Source: Ancylothrix sp036704045
Lineage (GTDB): Bacteria; Cyanobacteriota; Cyanobacteriia; Cyanobacteriales; Oscillatoriaceae
Reading direction: 5' to 3'
DNA: 64,000 nucleotides
Assembly: GCA_036704045.1 (NCBI GenBank)
Contig: DATNQM010000036.1
Coordinates: 62,001-126,000 of the forward strand
Under the pieces are notes generated by a model. That model was not told the DNA's origin. It was given only the letters and a program-made list of their open reading frames with translations, and did not search any database. A program made the position numbers and the translations under genes. Positions 35,425 through 44,347 of the stretch are shown here, piece by piece; positions within the stretch are counted from its first letter, which is position 1, and each line of letters opens with the position of its first letter.

Positions 35425-36255
35425 CTACAACATCGGCACACTCACCGGCTTAGAAGCCACATAACGGCGAGTCGCCTCCACAAACTGACTTACCCGAATA
35501 GGATCAATAGGTTGGTCAATTTTTCCATGACGTTTCAGAGAAGAAGAAACAATCACTCCATCAGCAGCCTGCATCAAAGTCGAGATATTTTCCCAACTTG
35601 CGCCACTACCAATAAACACCGGCACCCCATCAGCCGCCGCCGTCGCCAACTCCAAATCTTCCAAACTAGGCGGTGAGCCGGTGGCCCAACCCGACAAAAT
35701 TACACCATCCGCCAAACCTCGCTCAATGGTTTCTTGCACCGCCGTTGTTAAATTTGGACTACCCAGCGGACGAGCGTGTTTAACCAAAACATCGGCCAAA
35801 ACCTTAACATCACTACCCAACTCGCGGCGGTAACGCATCAACTCGTGGGCTTGACCTTCAATTAAACCTTGATCGGTAGCCATGATGCCGGTTAAAACAT
35901 TGACACGGATAAACTTTGCCCCCACACAAGAAGCAATAGCCAAAGCACTTTTGGCATCATTCCGCAAAACATTAATTCCCACCGGCACCGTGAGCAAATT
36001 CATCAACTCTCCGACAATGAGAGTCATAGCACTCACCACCGCCGGATCTACCAGCCCCTTAGTAAAAGGAGCATCAAAAAAATTCTCAATTATGATGCCA
36101 TTTACACCCCCAGAAGCCAAAGCAGTTGCCTCTTGCTGCGCTCGGTCGAGAACAGCGCGTAAACTGCCACCCCAACGGGGCGAAGTTGGCAGGGGCATCA
36201 AATGGACAACACCTATAATTGGGTTTGCCGTCTTAAAAATCTCAATTAAGTCCAC
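35425..36255 (-). CDS. btpA: Photosystem I biogenesis protein BtpA
   Basis: BtpA is a peripheral thylakoid protein needed for stable photosystem I reaction-centre proteins in Synechocystis. The 276-residue TIM-barrel-like protein has NPIIGVVHLMPLPTSPR, GGVNGIIIENFFDAPF, PVGINVLRNDAKSALAIA and PVFIGSGASWENI. The related family in other bacteria and archaea is not photosynthetic, but the cyanobacterial context supports btpA. It is transcribed alone, with its start ~115 bp from the divergent SGNH gene. Confidence 0.9.
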   Translation of the reverse strand: MDLIEIFKTANPIIGVVHLMPLPTSPRWGGSLRAVLDRAQQEATALASGGVNGIIIENFFDAPFTKGLVDPAVVSAMTLIVGELMNLLTVPVGINVLRNDAKSALAIASCVGAKFIRVNVLTGIMATDQGLIEGQAHELMRYRRELGSDVKVLADVLVKHARPLGSPNLTTAVQETIERGLADGVILSGWATGSPPSLEDLELATAAADGVPVFIGSGASWENISTLMQAADGVIVSSSLKRHGKIDQPIDPIRVSQFVEATRRYVASKPVSVPML

Positions 36256-36397
36256 AATCTACTCTTCGGACGCGGGCTACCAGTCACACAACAAAACACA
36301 GGCATATAAAATACCCTTCAAGTAATATAGCCGACAACATCTCTTTACCACAAACAAAAGAACCAAAACCTGATTGGATAATGCTTTGCCTCAATCA

Positions 36398-37327
36398 ATG
36401 AAACTATTTATCGTCTTGGCGTTTCTCCTGCTCCTCAGCAGCTTTTTGCTCATTTTAGAACTGGCTGGCCGGCTCATTTTTGGTTTGGGAAACCCGCTGC
36501 TCTACATTCCCCATCCGCGTATCGGCTATCTGCTCAGCCCGAATCAAAAAATCCGACGTCTTGGCAATCAAATTTCAATCAACCAATATTCTATGAGGAG
36601 TCGTCCCATCTCCGAGATTCCACCGGCCAATACTAAACGCATCTTACTACTTGGTGATTCTGTGGCTAATGGCAGTTGGTGGACAGACCAAAACCAAACT
36701 ATCTCTGCTCTTGTGGAGCGTTTATTGGGCGAAGCTTCCGATGTCGAAGTTCTCAATGCTTCTGCCAATTCCTGGGGGCCGAGAAATCAACTAGCTTATC
36801 TGCAAGAATTTGGTTTGTTTGATGCCTTTGCGGTGGTTTTGCTGCTCAACACCGATGATTTATTTTCCACCGCCCCCACAAGTGAGCCGGTGGGCCATGA
36901 CCTAAACTACCCTGATCGTAAACCGGCCTTAGCCCTTGTTGAGCTATTCACTCGTTATATTTTGCCGAAACCGGCGACCTCACCAGCCCTCAAAGCTATC
37001 CAAGCCGAAACCGGCGACCGCGTAGGAATAAACCTAGAATCAATACAACAAATCAACAAAATTGTCAAGAGTCAAAACAAAGTTTTTTTGTTAGCGATGA
37101 CACCGTTATTGAGGGAAACCGGCATTTCTGGCCCGCAAGAGTATGAAAAAACAGCACGTCAGCGACTTGAGCAATTAACAAAGGCAGAAAACATTCCCTA
37201 CATTGATTTTTTGCCAATTTTCAATGCAGACGAACAGCCACAACATTTTTACCGCGACCACATCCACCTCAGCAGTAAAGGCAATAAAAAAGTAGCCCAA
37301 CATATTGCAGATGGACTGAGTTGGTAG
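36398..37327 (+). CDS. SGNH/GDSL-type hydrolase with N-terminal membrane anchor
   Basis: A 309-residue protein with an N-terminal signal anchor (MKLFIVLAFLLLLSSFLLIL), then an SGNH domain. Block I is RILLLGDSVANG (catalytic Ser), block III probably LNASANSWGPRNQ, and the Asp/His block is DHIHLSSKGNKKVAQHI. Such proteins are esterases or O-acyl-modifying enzymes at the cell surface; the substrate is unknown. The frame is open to a TTG at 36374; the ATG directly before the anchor is preferred. Confidence 0.8.
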   Translation: MKLFIVLAFLLLLSSFLLILELAGRLIFGLGNPLLYIPHPRIGYLLSPNQKIRRLGNQISINQYSMRSRPISEIPPANTKRILLLGDSVANGSWWTDQNQTISALVERLLGEASDVEVLNASANSWGPRNQLAYLQEFGLFDAFAVVLLLNTDDLFSTAPTSEPVGHDLNYPDRKPALALVELFTRYILPKPATSPALKAIQAETGDRVGINLESIQQINKIVKSQNKVFLLAMTPLLRETGISGPQEYEKTARQRLEQLTKAENIPYIDFLPIFNADEQPQHFYRDHIHLSSKGNKKVAQHIADGLSW

Positions 37328-37346
37328 GGTGGCCGGCCCACCCTAC
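37324..37346 (+). terminator. Hairpin overlapping the SGNH gene stop
   Basis: GTAGGGTGG-CCGGC-CCACCCTAC is a perfect 9-bp stem that includes the TAG stop codon. It lies between the convergent SGNH and oxidoreductase genes and could serve both. No T tract follows. Confidence 0.5.
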
Positions 37347-37349
37347 AGA

Positions 37350-38417
37350 TTAGGCTACCGGCACTGAGGCTGTGTTCAAAGCATGGGAGCCTTCCGAAGA
37401 GTGCCAAACTTGACCATCAAGAGCCATTTGCTCAATCAAACTGGCTAAACGTAACGCTTTAAGAGCCTGTTCGCCTCCCACCGAGGGTTTTTTGCCACCA
37501 CGCACACAGTTAACAAAATGTTCTAATTCGGCGTGTAGCGGTTCGATATTGCTGGTATAAACCTTTTCAATCAAACCGTCTTGACGGTAAAGCACTTGGC
37601 CGTAGTCGGTCATGTAATTTGCCGTTGTTTGTCGGTGTATCAAAATTTCGTTATTGAGAAAATCAGCCTCCGTCAAAGAATTTTTACAATGGGCCACAAT
37701 CCGCCGCAATTTCCGGTGCGTCACTTTGCTAGCAGTTAAAGTACCGACAATCCCATTAGAAAAGCCCAAAGTTGCGGTTACATAATCTAAATATCCGCTG
37801 CCAGAAGCACGACTGCCACTGGCGGTTAGTTTAATCACCGGTGCGCCAACTACTTCCAAAAGCAAGTCAATATCGTGGATCATCAAATCCAACACTACTG
37901 ACACATCGTTGGCCCGATTAGAATAAGGACTCATCCGGTGTGCTTCTACTGCGAGTAATTCTTCAGTTTTTAGCACTTTGCTGAGTTCTTGGAAGGCTGG
38001 GTTAAAGCGTTCAATGTGTCCCACTTGCAAAATACAGCCAGACTCAGCCGCCGCATTAACCAGCGATTCAGCCTCGGCAATACTCGCCGCTATGGGTTTT
38101 TCAATCAAAACATTGACACCAGCCTGTAAACAGGTCATACCAACTGAGTGATGCAGTTTTGTGGGAACTGCAATACACACGGCATCAACACGGGGCAGCA
38201 GATCGCGGTAATCTTCAAAAAAACGGATTCGGTATTTGCTGGCCGTATCGAGACCCCGTTCTACATTGACATCAGACACTCCCACCAACTCGACATCTTT
38301 TAGCAAACTAAGGACGCGGGTGTGATGTTGTCCCATGTTTCCTACCCCTATAACGCCAATGCGAATGGGTTCTGGTTGGGATCTCGGCATAGAAATATTG
38401 GAATATCCTACTGACAT
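37350..38417 (-). CDS. Gfo/Idh/MocA family oxidoreductase
   Basis: A 355-residue NAD(P)-dependent dehydrogenase. The Rossmann motif is IRIGVIGVGNMGQHH, followed by the family EKP motif in NVLIEKPIAAS and GHIERFNPAFQEL. Related enzymes act on sugars or UDP-sugars. The first ATG (38480) adds a leader rich in Val and Pro; the ATG at 38417 (MSVGYSNISMPRSQ) or the one nine codons later is more natural. It is transcribed alone. Confidence 0.82.
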   Translation of the reverse strand: MSVGYSNISMPRSQPEPIRIGVIGVGNMGQHHTRVLSLLKDVELVGVSDVNVERGLDTASKYRIRFFEDYRDLLPRVDAVCIAVPTKLHHSVGMTCLQAGVNVLIEKPIAASIAEAESLVNAAAESGCILQVGHIERFNPAFQELSKVLKTEELLAVEAHRMSPYSNRANDVSVVLDLMIHDIDLLLEVVGAPVIKLTASGSRASGSGYLDYVTATLGFSNGIVGTLTASKVTHRKLRRIVAHCKNSLTEADFLNNEILIHRQTTANYMTDYGQVLYRQDGLIEKVYTSNIEPLHAELEHFVNCVRGGKKPSVGGEQALKALRLASLIEQMALDGQVWHSSEGSHALNTASVPVA

Positions 38418-38622
38418 TCGTTCTGGCACTCCTGGTTTCTCCTCCACCACCACAAGGCTCAAGCCAATTGGCAGCCTCAAACTGCCTTAAACCATCCAGA
38501 TACTATCACAGCGTTTCCATTTGTGAAGAATTCCAAAGTACACTTCTGCTTGTGTCCTAAGTAAAAATACTTTTTTCGGGTTTGTGGTTTAGGGGTTTTG
38601 ACGGTGAATTTTTCCTTGAAAA

Positions 38623-38698
38623 AAGGGCGTTACACTGGTACAGCTTGCACGCAGTAATTACAGTGCAAGCGGGGGATACCAATTGTGTTAACGCCCTT
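38623..38698 (-). terminator. Nested long hairpin downstream of a secreted-protein gene
   Basis: The outer arms AAGGGCGTTACAC and GTGTTAACGCCCTT pair imperfectly, and an inner GCTTGCAC/GTGCAAGC stem pairs perfectly. It lies ~20 bp beyond the stop of the 38718 gene on the minus strand. The size and two-stem form exceed a simple terminator. Confidence 0.5.
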
Positions 38699-38717
38699 GA
38701 ATTTGGTTTAAAGTTTG

Positions 38718-39368
38718 TCAAGGATTGATGACATTGTTGTAGCCGCAGTCGAGATTGCCACCGGCCCGGATAATGAAATCATCAAAGTCTCGTTCTTGTT
38801 GTACTTTAACGATGCCAGAGTCATCCCAGCGAATTAAACTGCCGTTGTTGGCCAAGGCTTGAAAATCGCCTTGAAATTCTACTTGCTGCTGGTTGTTGGG
38901 GTTGGCGCTATCGGTTGAGTAAAGGATGCCTGCCGGTCGGCCGTTGTAGGTAGATTCTAAATAAAATCCATAGCGGGTATTGGCTTTAAATCGAAATTCT
39001 GCTAGGGGTTGGGGTACGGTGTTTCCGGGTGTACCGCGAAAGTCTTTTCTCGAACCTGTGCCGGTGTCGTCTTGAAAGTCGGAGGGACGGGAGGGGTCTT
39101 GAAAAGTGTCGGAGGCTTTTACTTCTACTAGCAGGGGTGTTTTTTCGCCGGTGTCTAAGTTTATGACTCCAAAGCTAGATTGAAATGCTCCATTGGATTC
39201 GACAAATTCAAATTCAATTATTGTGTCTACTTCAAATTGAAGGCCGGTGTTTCCAAATATATCTGCGGCTTGTACAGCAGGGCTAATAAAACTGTTACAA
39301 AGACCCGCTACTATTGCTGCTTGTAAAAGTTTGATGACGGGTTTGTAGATAATTCTGTTTAGGAACAT
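38718..39368 (-). CDS. Secreted protein, family not recognised
   Basis: A 216-residue protein with an N-terminal signal sequence (basic start, hydrophobic core LLQAAIVAGLCNSF, likely cleavage after AVQAA). The mature part is beta-rich and acidic (QFEVDTIIEFEFVESNGAF, DTGEKTPLLVEVKASDTF) and ends RDFDDFIIRAGGNLDCGY. The ending resembles the acidic loop of DUF4114-type extracellular proteins, but that is a weak resemblance. It follows two other exported-protein genes on the same strand. Confidence 0.6.
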   Translation of the reverse strand: MFLNRIIYKPVIKLLQAAIVAGLCNSFISPAVQAADIFGNTGLQFEVDTIIEFEFVESNGAFQSSFGVINLDTGEKTPLLVEVKASDTFQDPSRPSDFQDDTGTGSRKDFRGTPGNTVPQPLAEFRFKANTRYGFYLESTYNGRPAGILYSTDSANPNNQQQVEFQGDFQALANNGSLIRWDDSGIVKVQQERDFDDFIIRAGGNLDCGYNNVINP

Positions 39369-39493
39369 AGGTATTTTCTGTTTTTTTGTTTTCTGATTGT
39401 TTAGGTAAGGCTCAAATTTTGAAGAAAAAACCGAGTTTTTCTGATATTCTTTATAAAATCAGCAACTTGTTGTATTTTCTCCAATTTGATTGT

Positions 39494-39922
39494 TTACCAA
39501 CTGCGAAAAGCCGGGTTTCTTTTTAAAATTTCTGCCTGATTATTATTGACTCCGTTTAACAAAGTTCTGGCTTCTTTGACGAGACGATTTACGCGCTCGG
39601 TATGAGGATTTATACAGGCTGCTGTTCGTTGAGTTCTCGAAAACCGGCGCACTCCTTGGGATGCTGTTTTTTCGGCAGCTTGATAGTCGGTATAAGCATC
39701 ATTTAATTGCTTAATAATTTCATTGGCTCGGCTGATAATTTGGGGGTCTAGTCCGCTTTCTGGCCGAAATAAAGGGATTTGATTATTCCAAATATTCGGC
39801 CCTTGAATATCCGATTGACTGCCACCTATTGGGGTTTGGGCTGTGGTTGGAAAAGTTGTCATAATTCCACCAACCGTTAAAGATGTGACTAGGAATAAAT
39901 AAAAAGCTTTTAGTGTAGGCAT
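39494..39922 (-). CDS. Small secreted protein, family not recognised
   Basis: A 142-residue protein with a signal sequence (MPTLKAFYLFLVTSLTVGG, Ala-rich cleavage region near TTAQ). The mature part is helical and basic (RANEIIKQLNDAYTDYQAAE, HTERVNRLVKEARTLLNG). It begins 22 bp after the barrel gene's stop, so the two are probably co-transcribed. It may act in the periplasm with the barrel protein (inference). Confidence 0.6.
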   Translation of the reverse strand: MPTLKAFYLFLVTSLTVGGIMTTFPTTAQTPIGGSQSDIQGPNIWNNQIPLFRPESGLDPQIISRANEIIKQLNDAYTDYQAAEKTASQGVRRFSRTQRTAACINPHTERVNRLVKEARTLLNGVNNNQAEILKRNPAFRSW

Positions 39923-39944
39923 AGTTGGTTATTTTTTTTGCGGT

Positions 39945-41309
39945 TTAAAACTGAAATGAAAAGCCGGCTCCTAATACAAAGCGTGCGCCATCACCGGCAC
40001 CTGTAATATCTCGAAATGCCGGTGTAATGACGAAAGGAAAGTTTTTAAAAGGAACAATGGAGGCTCCCAAAGCTAAGTCTTGTCCTGTCCATTCGGCTAT
40101 TAAACTAACTGGTTCAATCACTCGTAATGCTGCACTGCCAAATACATTAACTGTGCCTCGATCTTTATCAACATCATTTTCTGAGCGAAATTGTCCGTTA
40201 CCAATTCCTGCTGTGAGGGCAAGCCGGCTAAAGGGACGACGCAAGTCATCTTGTAAGCGAATTACTTTTGTTCCTACGGCATAAAGTGAGTTTTCAAAGT
40301 CGTTGTCACCAATGTTTAAAAAGCCATTCCAACCGGCAGCAACGGCGATATCCCCAGGAAATTGTTTGTGAACTTTTAAGTTAAACCCACCGCGTCCAAA
40401 TTCGGTGTTATCTGAGGTAAGGCTGGCGAGGGTATAGCTAATTTCTACACCGACAGATTTCCTTGCATCTCCAAAACCGGCACCCAAAATGATGCCGCCA
40501 TCGTCTTGATTGTCTGTATAACGGACTCTTGATTGATAACCAACGCCTATATAGCCGGTGTTATTATCTGCACCAAAACCCGATGGGTTGCTAATAGTTA
40601 ATGCGGGGGAACCTCGGTAAATGTCTCCAAATTCAGGGACATTTTGTTGTATATTTCCGAGTTGATTTTGGATGTTTTGTATTTCCTGCGGTGTGGGGAT
40701 GGTTGTGTTGGAGTTTGTTTGACTTAAAGTTGTGGGTTTAACCGGCAATAGGGCTTGAGCGTTGTTTTGTTCGCTGCTATTTGAAGGAGTAATATTTTCT
40801 GGAGGAGATACGGGTATAGAAATGGCTGTTGGTTGGCTTTCTGAAACAGTGTTATGTTCAAGAATGCCGGTTTGGGGTTCGGTAATATAGCTAGGTTTTA
40901 TGGCTTCTTTTTCTGGGCTTTGGGGTGCCGCTAAGGTGAGTTGAGGTTTAGGGGCTATTGGCGCTGGAATTTTGTTTTCTTCAAGGTTATTTATCGGGTT
41001 GATGGCGTTTGTTTGTTGCTCAGGAATTACGATAAATTGTTGTGGATCTAGGCTGTTATCTGGGCTTAAGGTTTTAGTATTTCCCCCTCCTCCGGCGCCG
41101 GCAAATTGCGGGGCTGTCTGGGTTTCTGGGCTGCTGAGTGAAATAATGGGGTTTTGTGGAGCCGCTTGCACCGGCTCGACTATATATTGTTGGCTTTCGG
41201 TTTCGCTTGAAGAAGCAACGCTTGTGGCGTTAACTGTTGGAGTTAATTCGGGTACTGCTATGGCAGCTAATGTACAAATTGCTATTCTTTGGACACGCAT
41301 AAAACGCAT
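39945..41309 (-). CDS. Outer-membrane beta-barrel-like protein with Pro-rich linker
   Basis: A 454-residue protein with a signal sequence (MRFMRVQRIAICTLAAIAVP). A long low-complexity linker rich in Pro, Gln, Thr and Ser follows (residues ~30-220). The C-terminal ~200 residues are alternating beta strands (YIGVGYQSRVRYTDNQDDGG, GFNLKVHKQFPGDIAVAAGW) and end in FVLGAGFSFQF, with the terminal Phe typical of outer-membrane barrels. GAGGAC five bases before the ATG at 41309 decides the start over an upstream ATG. The function is unknown. Confidence 0.7.
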   Translation of the reverse strand: MRFMRVQRIAICTLAAIAVPELTPTVNATSVASSSETESQQYIVEPVQAAPQNPIISLSSPETQTAPQFAGAGGGGNTKTLSPDNSLDPQQFIVIPEQQTNAINPINNLEENKIPAPIAPKPQLTLAAPQSPEKEAIKPSYITEPQTGILEHNTVSESQPTAISIPVSPPENITPSNSSEQNNAQALLPVKPTTLSQTNSNTTIPTPQEIQNIQNQLGNIQQNVPEFGDIYRGSPALTISNPSGFGADNNTGYIGVGYQSRVRYTDNQDDGGIILGAGFGDARKSVGVEISYTLASLTSDNTEFGRGGFNLKVHKQFPGDIAVAAGWNGFLNIGDNDFENSLYAVGTKVIRLQDDLRRPFSRLALTAGIGNGQFRSENDVDKDRGTVNVFGSAALRVIEPVSLIAEWTGQDLALGASIVPFKNFPFVITPAFRDITGAGDGARFVLGAGFSFQF

Positions 41310-41516
41310 TAATTGTCCTCTGTAAAAATACCACTCACTGATACTTAAATGCTGGGGATTATCAGGAGGTTTTTTTTGTGTACACATAAATTTTTTTTTG
41401 TTTTGATTTCCCTACATCTTCCTAAAAAGGGTTGGGGCAATTTTTGGTGCTTTTCTTAGTTTCTTAGAAGAATTTTGATAATTATGTTAAAATAAGCGGA
41501 TTATTAAGGAACTTTT

Positions 41517-42332
41517 ATGAATATGAATTATTCCAACTTTAAATCAAATAATTTTTTATTACCGGCAGTTTATATTGTGGGTGCCGGCCCTGGTGATCCC
41601 GATTTATTGACGGTAAAAGCTCAAAAAATATTGGCCCAAGCGGATGTGATTATTTTTGCGGATTCTTTGGTTCCTCCGCAAATTTTGGCCGGTGTGCGGG
41701 GCGATGCAGAAATTATTCCAACTGCTGATAAAACTCTTGAAGAAATTGTTCCTTTGATGGTAGAAAAAGTGCGAAATGGTAAATCTGTGGTGCGGTTACA
41801 TTCAGGGGATTTGAGTCTTTATAGTGCGATGGGGGAACAAATTCAAGCTTTAGTTAAGGAAGAAATTAAGTTTGAGGTTATCCCTGGTATTAGTGCTTTT
41901 CAAGCAGCAGCAGCAGCGCTAAAAGTAGAGTTAACGGTGCCGGGTTTAGTTCAAACAATTATATTATCGCGGGTCTCTGGTCGCACCGGCATTCCTGAAT
42001 CGGAGGATTTGGCAAATTTAGCCGCTATTAAAGCAAGTTTATGTTTATATTTAAGTGCTCGTCATTTGGAGGAAGCGCAAGAAAAATTAATGCGCTATTA
42101 TCATGCAGATATGCCGATTGCAGTTTGTTTTCGTTTGGGTTGGCCGGATGAGAAAATATGGTTAATTCCTCTGCACGAAATGGCACAACATACAAAACAA
42201 GAAAAGTTAGTTCGGACTACGCTTTATATTATTAGTCCGGCTTTGGCTTGGGCCCAATCTCATCAAACAGCACGTTCGCGTTTATATCATCCCGAACATA
42301 ATCATTTATTTCGCTCGGTTTCTGAACGTTAA
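41517..42332 (+). CDS. cobM: Precorrin-4 C11-methyltransferase
   Basis: CobM methylates C11 of precorrin-4 in cobalamin synthesis. The 271-residue protein has YIVGAGPGDPDLLTVKAQK, the SAM-site VVRLHSGDLSLYSAMGEQ, VIPGISAFQAAAAAL and LTVPGLVQTIILSRVSGRTG. It starts at an ATG with AAGGAAC upstream. Whether the oxygen-dependent (CobM) or -independent (CbiF) route is used cannot be told from this gene. No other cobalamin gene is in the window and no cobalamin riboswitch was found. Confidence 0.93.
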   Translation: MNMNYSNFKSNNFLLPAVYIVGAGPGDPDLLTVKAQKILAQADVIIFADSLVPPQILAGVRGDAEIIPTADKTLEEIVPLMVEKVRNGKSVVRLHSGDLSLYSAMGEQIQALVKEEIKFEVIPGISAFQAAAAALKVELTVPGLVQTIILSRVSGRTGIPESEDLANLAAIKASLCLYLSARHLEEAQEKLMRYYHADMPIAVCFRLGWPDEKIWLIPLHEMAQHTKQEKLVRTTLYIISPALAWAQSHQTARSRLYHPEHNHLFRSVSER

Positions 42333-42426
42333 TGCTGAAGTTAAAAAGGGTGTGTAGAAAATTGATAAAATTTATAAAAATTATGATAAGATAAGCGAAA
42401 ATTTTACCGGAAAGTATAACTAACTC

Positions 42427-42909
42427 ATGCTAGACGAACAAGCGAAAAAGACAATGTTGCGTAAAATTCCGCACGGTTTATATATTTGCGGAGTGAAGGA
42501 TGGAGATGAGGTAAATGGCTTTACGGCTAGTTGGGTAATGCAGGGTTCTTTTACGCCGCCTTTGGTGGTTAATTGTGTTAAAAATGATTCGACTTCCCAC
42601 GCCATGATTAAAAGTAGTGGGGTGTTTGCTTTGTCGGTTTTGGAGGCTGGTCAAAAAGATTTGGCTCAGAAGTTTTTTAAGCCTTTGCGTCGGGCCGGTA
42701 ATAAGTTTGAAGATGTGGATTTTTATTTGGGTACGGAAACCGGCTGTCCCATTATTTCAGATACTTTGGGTTATGTGGAATGTCGGGTGATTGGTTCGGT
42801 AGAACATGGAGATCATACGGTGTTTGTGGGGGAAGTTGTGGGGGCCGGTGTTCATCGAGAAGGTGATGCTTTGTTGTTAGAAAGCACCGGCTGGAATTAT
42901 GGCGGCTAA
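42427..42909 (+). CDS. Flavin reductase family (FMN-binding) protein
   Basis: A 160-residue flavin-reductase-like split-barrel protein: MLRKIPHGLYICGVKDGDEV, NGFTASWVMQGSFTPPLVVN, SSGVFALSVLEAGQKDLAQ and GDHTVFVGEVVGAGVH. It resembles the C-terminal module of cyanobacterial diflavin flavoproteins, but here it stands alone. It would bind FMN and reduce flavin or a small acceptor using NAD(P)H. It lies between cobM and the MIF-like gene, all on the plus strand. Confidence 0.87.
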   Translation: MLDEQAKKTMLRKIPHGLYICGVKDGDEVNGFTASWVMQGSFTPPLVVNCVKNDSTSHAMIKSSGVFALSVLEAGQKDLAQKFFKPLRRAGNKFEDVDFYLGTETGCPIISDTLGYVECRVIGSVEHGDHTVFVGEVVGAGVHREGDALLLESTGWNYGG

Positions 42910-42975
42910 AGCTGGATAGTGGTTTGAATTACCCAAACAGTTTAATTTTTTGCTGTAAATTGAAAGGAAAAATTT

Positions 42976-43329
42976 ATGCCGTTAATTAAAGTTCAAACTT
43001 CGGTTTCTGCTCCAGAAAAATCAATTGTTGAGCAATTGTTAAAAACCCTTTCTGCAAAACTGGCTAAACATACTGGCAAGCCGGAGTCTTATGTAATGAC
43101 TGCTTTTGAACCTGGGGTGGCTATGACTTTTGCCGGGACAATTGAGCCGGTTTGTTATGTGGAAATTAAAAGTGTTGGTTCGATGAGTGGGGCGCAAACA
43201 AAGACGATGAGCCAAGATTTTTGTCAAGAAATTAATCGGGTTTTGGGAGTTCCTGCTAATAGGATTTATATTGAGTTTGCTGATGCTAAAGGCTCGATGT
43301 GGGGTTGGAATGGTTCAACTTTTGGTTAA
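42976..43329 (+). CDS. MIF-like tautomerase family protein
   Basis: A 117-residue protein starting MPLIKVQTSVSAPEKSIVEQ. The N-terminal Pro exposed after Met removal is the catalytic base of the tautomerase/MIF superfamily. Other MIF-like stretches are KHTGKPESYVMT and GVPANRIYIEFADAKGSMWGWNG, the last matching the MIF C-terminus. The physiological substrate in bacteria is unknown. A ribosome binding site (GAAAGGAAA) and a good terminator frame the gene. Confidence 0.9.
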   Translation: MPLIKVQTSVSAPEKSIVEQLLKTLSAKLAKHTGKPESYVMTAFEPGVAMTFAGTIEPVCYVEIKSVGSMSGAQTKTMSQDFCQEINRVLGVPANRIYIEFADAKGSMWGWNGSTFG

Positions 43330-43405
43330 TTGAGTTTTAGTACAAAGTTATCGAATTTACTGCTTTTTTCTGTCTGTTAGGTACGATGGAAAAATGCTTT
43401 ATTAC

Positions 43406-43438
43406 AAAATCTGGTTTTAAATAAGCCAGGTTTTTTTT
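43406..43438 (+). terminator. Intrinsic terminator after the MIF-like gene
   Basis: AAATCTGG pairs with CCAGGTTT (one mismatch) and runs directly into eight T residues. Confidence 0.6.
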
Positions 43439-43522
43439 GTTTTTCAAAACTTCCGGGTGGGAGGTTGGAAAAAGGTAAAGAGACTTGGCAAATAAGTTTT
43501 GATGGTGAGGAGAAATAATTTA

Positions 43523-44206
43523 ATGAGGGCTAAAAAAGGGCTGTGGAAAGAATTGCCGGTTTTGATATTAAAGATGATTTTAGTGATTTCTCCGTTATGG
43601 ATGGGTTTACCAGCATCAAGCTTAGCTCAAACAGTGCAAACTCAGGTTAATTCCTATTCAAAAACTTTTGAAGCGGCTTTACGTTTTACGTTATTTGTTG
43701 AGGGGGGTTATTCTAACCATCCAGCAGATTTGGGGGGGAAAACATATCGGGGAATTTTGCAGGTAAATTATGATAATTATCGTCGTCAAAAATTTTTGCC
43801 GGTTAGAGATGTAAGGCAAATTGAGAATGCAGAAATATGGGAAATTTATTATGGGTATTGGAAAGCTTCGCGGGCTGAATCTATGCAGCCTGTGTTAGCA
43901 ATTACAATGTTTGATACGGCGGTTAATTTTGGGCCGGCGGGGGCTGTGAAGTTTTTGCAACAAGTTTTGATTGTGCCGAAAACGGGTTCTTTTAATGATG
44001 GAACTGTTGTTAGTTTGGCAAGTCAAAATCAAGAGGATGTGGCAAAAAAATTGATTGAAGCGCGAATGCAGTATCGCTATAAGCGTGTTCAAGAAAATCC
44101 ATCACAAAAGGTGTTTTTGCAAGGATGGTTAAATCGAGATTATTATTTATGGAGTTATGTTAATTGGTATCAACAACAGCTTCAACAATCGGCCCAAAAA
44201 AGGTAG
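43523..44206 (+). CDS. Exported GH108-like glycosyl hydrolase (lysozyme-type)
   Basis: A 227-residue protein with a signal sequence (LILKMILVISPLWMGLPASS) and a GH108-type domain: RFTLFVEGGYSNHPADLGGK holds the conserved EGGY with the likely catalytic Glu, followed by TYRGILQVNYDNYRR and DTAVNFGPAGAVKFLQQVL. Such enzymes cleave peptidoglycan N-acetylmuramyl bonds; many are phage-derived, but the signal peptide suggests a host role. AGGAG lies ten bases before the chosen ATG; an ATG seven codons upstream has no such site. Confidence 0.78.
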   Translation: MRAKKGLWKELPVLILKMILVISPLWMGLPASSLAQTVQTQVNSYSKTFEAALRFTLFVEGGYSNHPADLGGKTYRGILQVNYDNYRRQKFLPVRDVRQIENAEIWEIYYGYWKASRAESMQPVLAITMFDTAVNFGPAGAVKFLQQVLIVPKTGSFNDGTVVSLASQNQEDVAKKLIEARMQYRYKRVQENPSQKVFLQGWLNRDYYLWSYVNWYQQQLQQSAQKR

Positions 44207-44347
44207 ATTTGTTAATTTTATCTTGGATTACAAAAAATAGCCTTGATACATTAATTGGGTTTTTAAAAAGTATTTAGATAGCAATATTTAGCCACCATCA
44301 ACAAAGCTATTATTTACCTAAGAGTTAATTTGTACTTAAAAGATGGA

